Assembly (NCBI GenBank): GCA_018714185.1
Contig: DVNT01000047.1
Location: 1 to 64,000, forward strand
Source: Candidatus Aphodousia gallistercoris
Lineage (GTDB): Bacteria > Pseudomonadota > Gammaproteobacteria > Burkholderiales > Burkholderiaceae_F
Reading direction: 5' to 3'
DNA: 64,000 nt
Of the stretch, positions 39,253 to 48,641 are shown one piece after another. The notes under the pieces are model-generated. The model did no database searches and was not told the origin of the DNA. It saw nothing but the letters and a program-made list of their open reading frames with translations. The number at the start of each line of letters is the position of its first letter. The stretch's first letter is position 1. The position numbers and the translations under genes were made by a program.

Positions 39253-39327
39253 TCACGTCTAGCAAAAATCATAATGATTTTGCCGTGCTTAGCGCACTCC
39301 GAACGGATAGAAATTCGTTTGAGATTG

Positions 39328-39618
39328 TTACGGTTTTTGCGCGGATTCGTTTTTACGGCAATAGGGGCGAATCAGTTCCCGAACCCCGTAAAGCTTCGCC
39401 AAGCTCCACATGCCTTCGGGCAAATTAATAATTGCCGGCGATAGCCTGCGGCCCTGCGCTTCTTTTATCCACTTCAGAATCAAAGCCAACAAAGCACTGT
39501 CGGCCTTGCGCAACGAAGAGCAGTCGATGACGGCATCTCCCTCGCGCAAGGCTTGAGCCACTTTCGGCTCCCACTGGTGGATATCATCGTATCCGACTTT
39601 TTCAGCTGTGATTTTCAT
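39328..39618 (-). CDS. mlaB: STAS-domain protein, MlaB-like
   Basis: 96 aa STAS-like (GDAVIDCSSLRKADSALLALILKW) at the end of the mla operon. Confidence 0.8.
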   Translation of the reverse strand: MKITAEKVGYDDIHQWEPKVAQALREGDAVIDCSSLRKADSALLALILKWIKEAQGRRLSPAIINLPEGMWSLAKLYGVRELIRPYCRKNESAQKP

Positions 39619-39622
39619 TGAC

Positions 39623-40261
39623 CTACTTCTTTGCGGGCGGATTATCCAAGCGCTCTTGCATGCGCTTGATCAAACCGTCGATACCTTCTTGAGCAGCGAT
39701 GCTGCCGTACTGGTTGCGGTAGTTGCTAACGAGCCAGACGCCTTCCACGTTCACATCAATGACACGCCACCCCTGGCCCTTGTTATTTCTGAGCCGGTAG
39801 ATAATTTGCACTTCCGGCTGATTGGGATCAGAAATTGAATTCATCCCCGTTCGCACAATTGCCTCGGAACCGTCATTTTGTCCGCGGGGCAAAATACGCA
39901 CTTTTTGGTCTTTCCCCATAGCAAGGGCCCCGGAGTAGACCTGAATGAGCGTTTCCCGAAACAGATACTGCAGTTTTTCCCTTTGCTCGGGCGTCGCTTC
40001 GCGCCACTTAGGGCCTACCGCAGAACGGGTCATCCGCAAAAAGTCCACGGCCGGCATCATCTTTTGATCTACCAAAGCTTCGATGGCCTTGTTATCACCC
40101 TTTTGAATCTTGGGATCATTGCGAATCGCCTCTAAAATATCATTGGCAACGCGCTCAACAAAGGCCTCGGGGTCTTCGGAGGTCTGCGCACTCAGCGCAG
40201 CCGGAGCCCAAACCGCCAAAGACAGACAGCCGAGTAATCCGAGAAAGGCTCTTCTTAACAT
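39623..40261 (-). CDS. mlaC: Phospholipid-binding protein MlaC
   Basis: Ttg2D/MlaC-like with signal peptide, mla context. Confidence 0.93.
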   Translation of the reverse strand: MLRRAFLGLLGCLSLAVWAPAALSAQTSEDPEAFVERVANDILEAIRNDPKIQKGDNKAIEALVDQKMMPAVDFLRMTRSAVGPKWREATPEQREKLQYLFRETLIQVYSGALAMGKDQKVRILPRGQNDGSEAIVRTGMNSISDPNQPEVQIIYRLRNNKGQGWRVIDVNVEGVWLVSNYRNQYGSIAAQEGIDGLIKRMQERLDNPPAKK

Positions 40262-40276
40262 GTCTCTGCTCCCTTT

Positions 40277-41035
40277 TTATTCATCGAAATCTTCATCCCC
40301 AAAATCATCTTCGGGGAAAATTAACGGAGGATTGCCGTCATAGACGGAAAATTCCCGGTTCTGCAAATAGGCCTCACGAACGGCAACATACGGATCAACC
40401 GCCGTGGCCAGCATGGCGTCCGTTGCCAACAGTCCGGCCCGCATATCGATCACGTAAAGCGCTCCTTGTGCTAAAGAATACGGCACCAAATCGCTCTCAC
40501 CCCAATAGAGGTAAGTCGACGGGTCAGCCGCTACGTCAAATGGATAGCCGACTGTATCCCTCAGGGTGCTCGGACCGAGCAAAGGCCACACGATGTATGG
40601 GCCAGCCGGCACGCCCCATTTTCCTAATGTTTGGCCGAAGTCTTCCGGCGCATGCTCCAAATTCATATAGGAAGCCACGTCGAACAGTCCGACAATACCC
40701 ACCGTCGAATTGATTAAAAAGCGCGCCACACTGACGGCAGAATCAGCACCCTTGCCCTGCAATAAATTATTAATAGCGTTTCGAGGTTCACGCAAATTGG
40801 AGTAAAAATTATGGACGCTGTCGCGAACCGGCTCCGGCACATAGTCAACGTAGCCTTGAGCAACCGGATGCAATACATACTCGTCCAAAGTCATATTCAA
40901 TGCGTGCGTTTGCCGATTGATCGTTTCCAAAGGATCCTTCGGATTGTCCCCGGAATTAGGGGGCACAACGGCACAGCCGGTCAAACCTAACCCTACAGTT
41001 AGTGTCAGAGCGAGTCCTTTCAGAGAGACAGACAT
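40277..41035 (-). CDS. mlaA: MlaA/VacJ lipoprotein
   Basis: Lipobox LTGC; DPLETINRQTHALN..VARFLINSTVGIVGLFDVA. Confidence 0.95.
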   Translation of the reverse strand: MSVSLKGLALTLTVGLGLTGCAVVPPNSGDNPKDPLETINRQTHALNMTLDEYVLHPVAQGYVDYVPEPVRDSVHNFYSNLREPRNAINNLLQGKGADSAVSVARFLINSTVGIVGLFDVASYMNLEHAPEDFGQTLGKWGVPAGPYIVWPLLGPSTLRDTVGYPFDVAADPSTYLYWGESDLVPYSLAQGALYVIDMRAGLLATDAMLATAVDPYVAVREAYLQNREFSVYDGNPPLIFPEDDFGDEDFDE

Positions 41036-41042
41036 GAAAACA

Positions 41043-41528
41043 CTATTCCTTATTGTTATTTTCTACAAAACTGTACATTAGCTTACTGATGAGCTGCTCG
41101 AGCACCATCGCCGATTGAGTGCGACGAATCTTGCTGCCGCCTTCGAGCACCTCCTCATCCGCACCGGCCATCAGACCGATATATTGTTCGCCCAAAAGAC
41201 CGGAAGTCAAAATTTGAGCTTCCGTATCGGCCGGAAACTGATATTGGGCATCCAATGACATGGTCACCTTAGCTTGGAAAGAAGAATTATCAAAAGTTAC
41301 GGTCTCCACGCGACCGACGACAACCCCGGCACTTTTGACCGGCGCCCGCGCCTTAAGCCCGCCGATATTGTCAAACATGGCTTCCACCGTATAGGTATTC
41401 TGCGACCAAGAAAAGCTTCCTAAATTTGCCGCTTGAAGCGCAGTAAAAAGCAAAGCGGCAAAGCCGGCCACGACAAAAAGTCCGACCATCAATTCCACTC
41501 CGCGCTTGCGATCTGTTTTGCGTTCCAT
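41043..41528 (-). CDS. mlaD: MCE-domain protein MlaD
   Basis: GLFVVAGFAALLFTALQAAN..FDNIGGLKARAPVKSAGVVVGRV. Confidence 0.95.
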   Translation of the reverse strand: MERKTDRKRGVELMVGLFVVAGFAALLFTALQAANLGSFSWSQNTYTVEAMFDNIGGLKARAPVKSAGVVVGRVETVTFDNSSFQAKVTMSLDAQYQFPADTEAQILTSGLLGEQYIGLMAGADEEVLEGGSKIRRTQSAMVLEQLISKLMYSFVENNNKE

Positions 41529-41548
41529 TTATAAGCCCCTTTCCTACA

Positions 41549-42325
41549 CTAAACCGAAAACATTAACGCCGTCATAATAAAGTCCAAACCGAGGACCATT
41601 AGCGACGAAATCACCACCGTTCGGGTGGTTGCGCGAGACACGCCTTCCGGCGTGGGCCTCGCTGTAAATCCTTGATAAAGAGAAATCAGTCCGACGGCCA
41701 CGGCAAAAACGATAGCCTTGATAATGCTATTGCCCACATCGGAGAAAACATCCACGCCGCTTTGCATCTGCGACCAGAAGGCTCCTCCGTCTACGCCGAT
41801 CATGATGACTCCGACTACCCAGGCGCCGAAAATGCCCACGGCCGTAAATATGCATGACAGCAACGGTAGCGAGACAAACACGCCCCAAAAACGAGGAGCG
41901 AGCACACGGCGCACGGGATCGACCCCCATCATTTCCATGGCAGCGACTTGCTCGCCGGCTCGCATTAGCCCGATCTCGGCCGTCAGCGAGGTTCCCGCTC
42001 GGCCGGCAAACAGCAATGCTGAAACCACCGGCCCGAGCTCGCGTGTCAAGCATAACGCCACTAAAACGCCCAGTGCCTGCTCACTGCCGTAGGTCACCAA
42101 AATATAGTAGCCTTGCAATGCCAGCACAAAGCCTACAAACAAGCCCGATACCGCAATAATGAGCAGCGAGTAATTGCCGATAAAGTGAATCTGTTGGACA
42201 ATAAGCCAAATCCGCGACAACGAAGCCGGCAAAACCTTAAATAGTTGGGCAGAAAAAATCGCCAGGCGTCCGACATGACGAATCTGCTCTAAAACCCAAG
42301 CGCCCAAGTCAATCAGGATGTTCAT
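41549..42325 (-). CDS. mlaE: ABC permease MlaE
   Basis: MlaE-like; GRAGTSLTAEIGLMRAGEQVAAMEMMGVDPVRRVLAPRFW. Confidence 0.95.
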   Translation of the reverse strand: MNILIDLGAWVLEQIRHVGRLAIFSAQLFKVLPASLSRIWLIVQQIHFIGNYSLLIIAVSGLFVGFVLALQGYYILVTYGSEQALGVLVALCLTRELGPVVSALLFAGRAGTSLTAEIGLMRAGEQVAAMEMMGVDPVRRVLAPRFWGVFVSLPLLSCIFTAVGIFGAWVVGVIMIGVDGGAFWSQMQSGVDVFSDVGNSIIKAIVFAVAVGLISLYQGFTARPTPEGVSRATTRTVVISSLMVLGLDFIMTALMFSV

Positions 42326-43131
42326 GGCATCTTCACCCCAAATTCTTCATCAATCGGCTCAGCCGGATAGTGGAAAGCCACCGGACCGTCGGGCTCTCCA
42401 TTAATGAACTGGCGCACGTACGGATCCGTTGATGCCGTCAGCTGCGCGGGCGTTCCCTGCGCTGCAATCCGACCTGACGAAATCATGTAGACATAGTCGG
42501 CAATGGCAAAAGTCTCCGGCACATCGTGCGTTACGATAATGCTAGTGGCATTGAGCGCATCGTTTAATTGGCGGATAAGCCGTGCCGTAATTCCCATGGA
42601 GATCGGATCCAAGCCGGCAAAGGGCTCATCGTACATGATAAGTTCAGGATCCAATGCCGTTGCACGGGCCAAGGCGACGCGCCTGGACATGCCGCCGGAG
42701 ATCTCGCTCGGCATCAAAGCGGCTGCCCCACGCAGGCCTACGGCATTGAGCTTCATCAAGACCATTCTTTCGATAAGATCCTCGCTAAGATCGGTTTGCT
42801 CCCGAAGCGGAAAAGCCACGTTATCGAAAACAGACATATCGGTAAAGAGCGCCCCGAATTGAAAGAGCATCCCCATGCGACGTCTCATGGCAAATAGCGA
42901 CGCTCTGTCGGTCGTATCCATCTTGGTCCCGCCGAAAATGATCTCGCCTTTTTGCGGGGTCTCCAAGCCGCCGATCAATTTCAGCAGCGTCGTCTTGCCC
43001 ATACCGGAGCCGCCCATAATGGCCACAACTTGCCCGCGGCCGAAACGCAGCGTGACATCGTCCAAAATGACACGCCGCCCGTACCCGAACGTTACATCTT
43101 TGACAACAACCAAATCCTGCACGGATAACAA
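42322..43131 (-). CDS. mlaF: ABC ATP-binding protein MlaF
   Basis: GGSGMGKTTLL, ISGGMSRRVALARA; overlaps mlaE by 4 bp. Confidence 0.95.
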   Translation of the reverse strand: MLSVQDLVVVKDVTFGYGRRVILDDVTLRFGRGQVVAIMGGSGMGKTTLLKLIGGLETPQKGEIIFGGTKMDTTDRASLFAMRRRMGMLFQFGALFTDMSVFDNVAFPLREQTDLSEDLIERMVLMKLNAVGLRGAAALMPSEISGGMSRRVALARATALDPELIMYDEPFAGLDPISMGITARLIRQLNDALNATSIIVTHDVPETFAIADYVYMISSGRIAAQGTPAQLTASTDPYVRQFINGEPDGPVAFHYPAEPIDEEFGVKMP

Positions 43132-43232
43132 CCTCTACAAATAACGAACTGAACAACCGTTCAGCACAGTCTCCTCATTATATCGCCCTGCTCTCGTCCG
43201 TAACCCCTGTATCAACGACTGTTAACAAAAAA

Positions 43233-43715
43233 CTATCCCAAGTGGTGGGGAATAAAGCGGACAAGCCGTATCAAGCCGTCGGCAAGCAATCGCGGGTCAT
43301 CATCGGCAATCACCGTAAAAGCGGCGGCCACCTCGGCGGGCACCGGCTTCGGACGACCGGTTGCATAATCGATATAAACCCACTCGGTTGCGCCGACACA
43401 AACGAGGCGCTTATCGCGCTTGATGGCATAACGGCGCAATGAGTGCGACCCCTGAATATTAGCAACCCATGTTAAAACCGTCAGCTTTTCGCCCTCATAG
43501 GTCGGACGCAAGTATTCGATCCAGTGTTCCCGCGCCACCCAAGTTTCCCCTCGCGTGAGATAGGCTCTGGCATCCCACCCCAGCGCCGCCGCGTGCTCAA
43601 TGGCCGCCTTCTCCATCCAACGCAAGTACTCTCGATTGTTAACATGTCCGAGAACATCAATGGACTCTGCCGAAACAGTCAAATCATACTGGTAAATATC
43701 TATCATAGAAATCAT
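43233..43715 (-). CDS. Acyl-CoA thioesterase (4HBT hotdog fold)
   Basis: VLGHVNNREYLRWMEKAAIEHAAALGWD. Confidence 0.85.
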   Translation of the reverse strand: MISMIDIYQYDLTVSAESIDVLGHVNNREYLRWMEKAAIEHAAALGWDARAYLTRGETWVAREHWIEYLRPTYEGEKLTVLTWVANIQGSHSLRRYAIKRDKRLVCVGATEWVYIDYATGRPKPVPAEVAAAFTVIADDDPRLLADGLIRLVRFIPHHLG

Positions 43716-44253
43716 AAAACGATTCGCTAAGAAGCCATGCTCGGAAAAACAGCCCCTCCCGGCCAAATTTTCCGAGAATACTTAGCGAAACGTGTTTCCT
43801 CCTGTTTGTCCCCACGTTCAAGTGGTATCGTCAGTTGCCTCGCACCGACGCGTAATGTTTCTTCAAAGCGGACTTGGACGCGCTTGCTGATATTTGTCGT
43901 AGCATACCGAGGCAGAGCCATTTCTTCAACGATCCCCAACCCGCTTCAAGCGCTTTCTTGGAAAAAGTGGGACGCGGCTTTCTCACGAAAACGCAACCTG
44001 AGTCAGGCGAGAAGTATTTTTGAGCGGGCTCAAATGTATCAAACGCAACTCTTTGAGACGCTCTATCACAATTTGGCTTAAAAGTTAGTACCATTACACC
44101 TTTGGATTAAGGTGATCGTTTTCTCTTCCCTTGCGCGGTCTGCTCGAATTCTTCGGTTTTAAAAAAGCCGAGTTTCAGCGTTACAAGTGCTATTTGAAGC
44201 CTCGACCAGGGCCGTATCTCCACCGAGATCCGTTTTCGAAAAATCGCGTTTTC

Positions 44254-44340
44254 GGAAAAGCGCAAGACATTTTTAACTGAATTAACCGAACTAAGAAAGA
44301 AGGCGGTGCTTTCTTCCTCGTATAAGTACGGGGTCGCGCC
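44254..44340 (+). promoter_or_regulatory. RNA-like leader element upstream of mrcA, similar to 7844-7926
   Basis: GGAAAAGCGCAAGACATTTTTAAC..AAGAAAGAAGGCGGTGC..CCTCGTATAAGTACGGGGTCGCGCC; resembles the end of the 7531-7935 leader. Confidence 0.45.
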
Positions 44341-44348
44341 GAAATTCT

Positions 44349-46712
44349 ATGAAAAAAACACCCACGCATAAATCTTGGCTAAAAAAGACTCTGAAGTGGC
44401 TCTGCATTGCCGGTGTGAGTGCCGGCGTAATCGGCGTCAGTCTCGGGCTGGTTGTCTTTTCCGTCGTGTATTACAAACTGCCTCCGATTGATACACTCAC
44501 CGACTATCGCCCCAAAGTGCCGCTTCGCATCTACACGGCCGACGGCGCCCTTATCGGGGAGTTCGGCGAAGAACGCCGGGATTACGTTCCGATCGAAGAG
44601 ATGCCGCGGCACGTCCGTTTGGCAATTTTGGCCGCCGAAGACAACGGCTTTTACGAACACTCCGGTATTGAATTTATGGGCATCGCCCGTGCCGCTCTAG
44701 CCAACTTAATCACCGGACGTCGCGGTCAAGGCGGCAGCACGATTACGATGCAGGTTGCCCGCAACTTCTTTTTAAGTTCCGAGCGCAGCTACGTGCGCAA
44801 GCTCTACGAAGTGGCATTAGCCTTCAAAATTGAGCAAAACCTTTCTAAAGATCAAATTTTTGAAATTTATGCCAACCAAATCTTCTTGGGCCATCGCTCC
44901 TACGGTTTCGGCAGCGCCGCCAAAACGTATTTCGGAAAGGACTTGCGCGATGTATCTATTTCCGAGGCCGCGGTCTTAGCCGGTCTGCCTGTTGCTCCGA
45001 GCGCCTACAATCCGATCGTCAATATTCGTAGGGCGACCATGCGACGCAATTATGTACTCGGACGCATGCTCCAGCTCGGCTACATTGATGACATCACCTA
45101 TGAGACCGCGCTCGGCCAACCCATCGAAGTCCACCAGACCTCGGCCCAACAAAAGAAAACCACTTTACAAACCGAGGACTTGCACGCTGGCTACATTGCC
45201 GAGCTGGCCCGAATGCTGCTGATTCCGTACTTCGGCGAAACGATCTATGATCAGGGAATCAATGTGTACACAACGATCCGTTCTGAGGATCAGCGCATTG
45301 CCAGCGCCGCCGTGCGCAAGGCCTTGATCGCTTATGATCACAATTACGGCTACCGCGGCGTTGAAGGCTATGTGGATTTGTCTGAAGGGGCCGACCGAGA
45401 AGCCAATATCCGTCAAGGACTGGCAAAAATCGTCTCTAGCACCAATTTATTGCCGGGCGTTGTCACAGAACTGACCCCCAAGAGCATGACGGTGGAAATC
45501 GCTAACAATGAAAAAATCACCATTGATTCGAAAAATTACGCTTTTGCCTCCAAGTACATTGCCGGCAAAGGCAAAAAACTCACCGGGCGCTACAAGCAAA
45601 AAGAGCTTCGTGTCGGCGCTATTGTTCGCGTCACCAAAAATCCTAAGGGGCAATGGACTTTGGGCCAAATCCCGGTAGCAGAAAGCGCCTTTATTTCCGC
45701 AGACTTTAACACCGGAGCGATTTATTCCCTCGTCGGCGGCTTTGACTTTAAATTTAACCAATTTAATCACGTCACCCAGGCGTGGAGGCAGCCGGGCTCT
45801 AGCTTTAAGCCCTTTATTTATTCAGCCGCTTTGGACAAGGGCTTTACCCCGGCGACCATCATCAACGATGCGCCGATCTCCATTGATCCGCGCTTGACCG
45901 GCGGGCGCCTCTGGGAACCGAAAAATGATGACGGCCGATACGAAGGCCCCATGTCTTTAGCCCGCGCCCTAGAGCGTTCCAAAAACCTGGTTTCGATCCG
46001 TGTCATGCAGGCCATTGATCCGTACTATGCGCAGCAGTACCTGACCCGTTTCGGCTTTGACAAAAAACGTCACCCGCCGTTGCTCACAACGGCATTAGGC
46101 GCCGGTTCCGTCACGCCTTGGGAAATGTTGACGGGCTTTTCGGTTTTCGCCAACGGCGGCTACTTGGTTCAACCTTACCTTATTGAAAAGGTCACGGATG
46201 CCGACGGCAATATCCTGATGCAATCGCATAATCAGCAAGCCGGCAAGGGCGCGCCGCGCACCATTGACGCTCGCAACGCGTTCGTGATGAATTCCTTGTT
46301 GCAAGGAGTTGCCCTGCGAGGCACCGGACAACGGGCCGGCCGTGCTTTAAAGCGCTCGGATATCGGAGCTAAAACCGGCACGACCAACGACTTCTTCGAC
46401 GCTTGGTTTGCCGGGTATGCCGGCAACATCACCGCGGTCGGTTGGATGGGATATGACCAACCGAAATCGCTGGGCCACAATGCCTACGGTGCCGGGCTCG
46501 TGCTTCCGATCTGGACCGAGTACATGAAGGCCGTACTAAAGGATGTTCCTGAGTACCAGCGGCCCCAACCTCCCGATGTGGTGGAAATTAACGGCCAGTA
46601 TTTCTATGCTGATCAGGTTGGCTCGACCGTGGAAACCGTCGGCTTTGGAGAAACGAAGGAGCCGACCCAGGTTGATCCCTTGCAAGGTTCTATCAGAGAT
46701 CAGATATTCTGA
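44349..46712 (+). CDS. mrcA: Penicillin-binding protein 1A (bifunctional transglycosylase/transpeptidase)
   Basis: GT51 motifs (ILAAEDNGFYEHSG, GQGGSTITMQVARN) and SxxK/KTG transpeptidase motifs (PGSSFKPF, GAKTGTTND). Confidence 0.96.
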   Translation: MKKTPTHKSWLKKTLKWLCIAGVSAGVIGVSLGLVVFSVVYYKLPPIDTLTDYRPKVPLRIYTADGALIGEFGEERRDYVPIEEMPRHVRLAILAAEDNGFYEHSGIEFMGIARAALANLITGRRGQGGSTITMQVARNFFLSSERSYVRKLYEVALAFKIEQNLSKDQIFEIYANQIFLGHRSYGFGSAAKTYFGKDLRDVSISEAAVLAGLPVAPSAYNPIVNIRRATMRRNYVLGRMLQLGYIDDITYETALGQPIEVHQTSAQQKKTTLQTEDLHAGYIAELARMLLIPYFGETIYDQGINVYTTIRSEDQRIASAAVRKALIAYDHNYGYRGVEGYVDLSEGADREANIRQGLAKIVSSTNLLPGVVTELTPKSMTVEIANNEKITIDSKNYAFASKYIAGKGKKLTGRYKQKELRVGAIVRVTKNPKGQWTLGQIPVAESAFISADFNTGAIYSLVGGFDFKFNQFNHVTQAWRQPGSSFKPFIYSAALDKGFTPATIINDAPISIDPRLTGGRLWEPKNDDGRYEGPMSLARALERSKNLVSIRVMQAIDPYYAQQYLTRFGFDKKRHPPLLTTALGAGSVTPWEMLTGFSVFANGGYLVQPYLIEKVTDADGNILMQSHNQQAGKGAPRTIDARNAFVMNSLLQGVALRGTGQRAGRALKRSDIGAKTGTTNDFFDAWFAGYAGNITAVGWMGYDQPKSLGHNAYGAGLVLPIWTEYMKAVLKDVPEYQRPQPPDVVEINGQYFYADQVGSTVETVGFGETKEPTQVDPLQGSIRDQIF

Positions 46713-46720
46713 TCACGATC

Positions 46721-47038
46721 TCAACACGAAAGCTTGACCGGACGGCCAAGCTTTTGTGTTAATAAAGCGGCCAAAGCTTGGGACAAAGTCTGACGGGTGC
46801 ATGTATCGACCCATTCATCACCTTGACGCTCATAGTGATGTCCGCCTTTGAGGCTGGCTAACCATATTTGCCGAGTCGGTGTTTGCTTGTTAATGACGAT
46901 TTGGAAACCGTCATCGGTTTCAATCGTCAGCACGTTGCCTTGACGGTCAACATCTAAGTCGTCATCCAAGGCTTCAACAGCCGCTTGCAAACGCTCTAGA
47001 GTTGCCTCTGCAATTTCTATAAACTCTGTTTCTGTCAT
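46721..47038 (-). CDS. cyaY: Frataxin-like iron donor protein CyaY
   Basis: LDDDLDVDRQGNVLTIETDDGFQIVINKQTPTRQIWLASLKGGHHY. Confidence 0.95.
   Translation of the reverse strand: MTETEFIEIAEATLERLQAAVEALDDDLDVDRQGNVLTIETDDGFQIVINKQTPTRQIWLASLKGGHHYERQGDEWVDTCTRQTLSQALAALLTQKLGRPVKLSC
46723..46760. terminator. Bidirectional terminator between mrcA and cyaY, overlapping the cyaY 3' end
   Basis: AACACGAAAGCTTG..CCAAGCTTTTGTGTT inverted repeat. Confidence 0.55.
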
Positions 47039-47055
47039 CGTAGTTAAGGATCAAA

Positions 47056-47217
47056 ATGAAACACTTGAAAATTGTAGCGATTCTTGCCGCCTGCATGATA
47101 GTGTCGGCATGCGGCCTTAAAGCAGATTTATACTTACCGCAACCGACCGAAGCCCCGACGCAGTCAGTCGAAGACATCGAAGACTCTTCGGTTGCCACGC
47201 AAGGGACGGCTCAATAA
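47056..47217 (+). CDS. lptM: Small LptM/YifL-like lipoprotein upstream of lysA
   Basis: MKHLKIVAILAACMIVSACGLKADLYLPQ..; SACGLKADLYLP motif typical of the family; position before lysA (not in supplied ORF list). Confidence 0.85.
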   Translation: MKHLKIVAILAACMIVSACGLKADLYLPQPTEAPTQSVEDIEDSSVATQGTAQ

Positions 47218-47229
47218 AAAAGGACAATC

Positions 47230-48531
47230 ATGTCAACACAAACGGCTTTACCCGGCTCTCATTTTTCGTACCGACACGGCGAACTTTTCTGCGAAAACAT
47301 CAGTGTGAAGATGCTCGCCCGTCGTTACGGTACGCCGCTTTATGTCTATTCCCAAGCGGAAATTTTGCAGGCCTTGGCGAAGTACGAAAACTCGCTAAAA
47401 GACTGGCCCCACCTCATTTGCTATGCCGTCAAAGCCAATTCCAACTTCAGCATTTTGCAGCTCTTGGCTCAACACGGATGCGGATTTGATATTGTCTCCG
47501 GCGGTGAATTATTAAAGGTGAAAGCGGCCGGGGCCGACATGGGAAAAGTCACTTATTCCGGCGTCGGGAAAACCGAAGAGGAAATCCGTCTTGCCTTGCG
47601 CTCGGAAATTAAATCCTTCAACGTAGAGAGCGCATCGGAATTAAATCGCCTATCGCGCTTGGCCGCTCAAGTTTCGAAACAAGCCCGTATCAGCATTCGC
47701 ATCAATCCCGATGTGAATGCCCATACCCACCCTTATATCTCCACCGGCTTAAAGGAAAACAAATTCGGCGTTTCCCCCCAAGTTGCCTTTTCACTTTACC
47801 GGCAAGCCAAAGAAGATCCTTGGCTGTGCCCGATAGGTATAGACTGCCACATCGGCTCCCAACTGACCGAAATTTCACCATACATCCAGGCCTGCGAAAC
47901 CGTAGTCAATTTATTGGATCGTCTCACCCGGGAAGGAATCTACCTCGAGCACATCGACTTTGGAGGTGGTGTCGGCGTTCGCTACCGCGATGAGCCCGTC
48001 ATCGACCTCGCGGCTCTGACCAAAGAGCTTCACACGATACTTGCCCAACGCGGTTACGGGCATCTCAGCATGATATTTGAACCCGGCCGTTCCATCGTTG
48101 CTTCAAGCGGGCTTCTTATCGGGCAAGTCCAATATATCAAGACCACGGAGACAAAAAATTTCCTTATCTCCGACACAGCAATGACGGAAATGATCCGCCC
48201 AGCCCTTTACCAAGCGTGGATGCCGATATTGGAGGTTTCCGCAAAGCCGCAACTTCAAGAAAAGCTCTACGACATCGTCGGGCCGGTTTGTGAAAGCAGT
48301 GATTGGCTGGGTAAGCAACGAGCATTAAAAATCGCCGAGGGCGACTATTTTGCCGTGGCCATGGCCGGAGCCTATGGCATGAGTATGGCAAGCACCTATA
48401 ACTGCCGGAATTTGCCCGCTGAAATTCTCGTTGATCGCGACCGCTATCGTCAAATACGCAGACGCTTGCCGGTTGAAGATCAATGGGCGGCAGAAATGCC
48501 GGAAACAATCACTGAGAAAGCGTTAGGATAG
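47230..48531 (+). CDS. lysA: Diaminopimelate decarboxylase
   Basis: PLYVYSQAEI, CYAVKANSN, HIGSQLTEI, EPGRSIVA, CESSDWLGK. Confidence 0.97.
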   Translation: MSTQTALPGSHFSYRHGELFCENISVKMLARRYGTPLYVYSQAEILQALAKYENSLKDWPHLICYAVKANSNFSILQLLAQHGCGFDIVSGGELLKVKAAGADMGKVTYSGVGKTEEEIRLALRSEIKSFNVESASELNRLSRLAAQVSKQARISIRINPDVNAHTHPYISTGLKENKFGVSPQVAFSLYRQAKEDPWLCPIGIDCHIGSQLTEISPYIQACETVVNLLDRLTREGIYLEHIDFGGGVGVRYRDEPVIDLAALTKELHTILAQRGYGHLSMIFEPGRSIVASSGLLIGQVQYIKTTETKNFLISDTAMTEMIRPALYQAWMPILEVSAKPQLQEKLYDIVGPVCESSDWLGKQRALKIAEGDYFAVAMAGAYGMSMASTYNCRNLPAEILVDRDRYRQIRRRLPVEDQWAAEMPETITEKALG

Positions 48532-48641
48532 TGTATTGAGAATAAACCCTAACACATTGAACAGAATCATTTTTTTAGCGTAGGATAGTGGATTCTTATC
48601 GTTAATGCTTTCATGTTCTGCATTTTGCATAGTTCACTATC

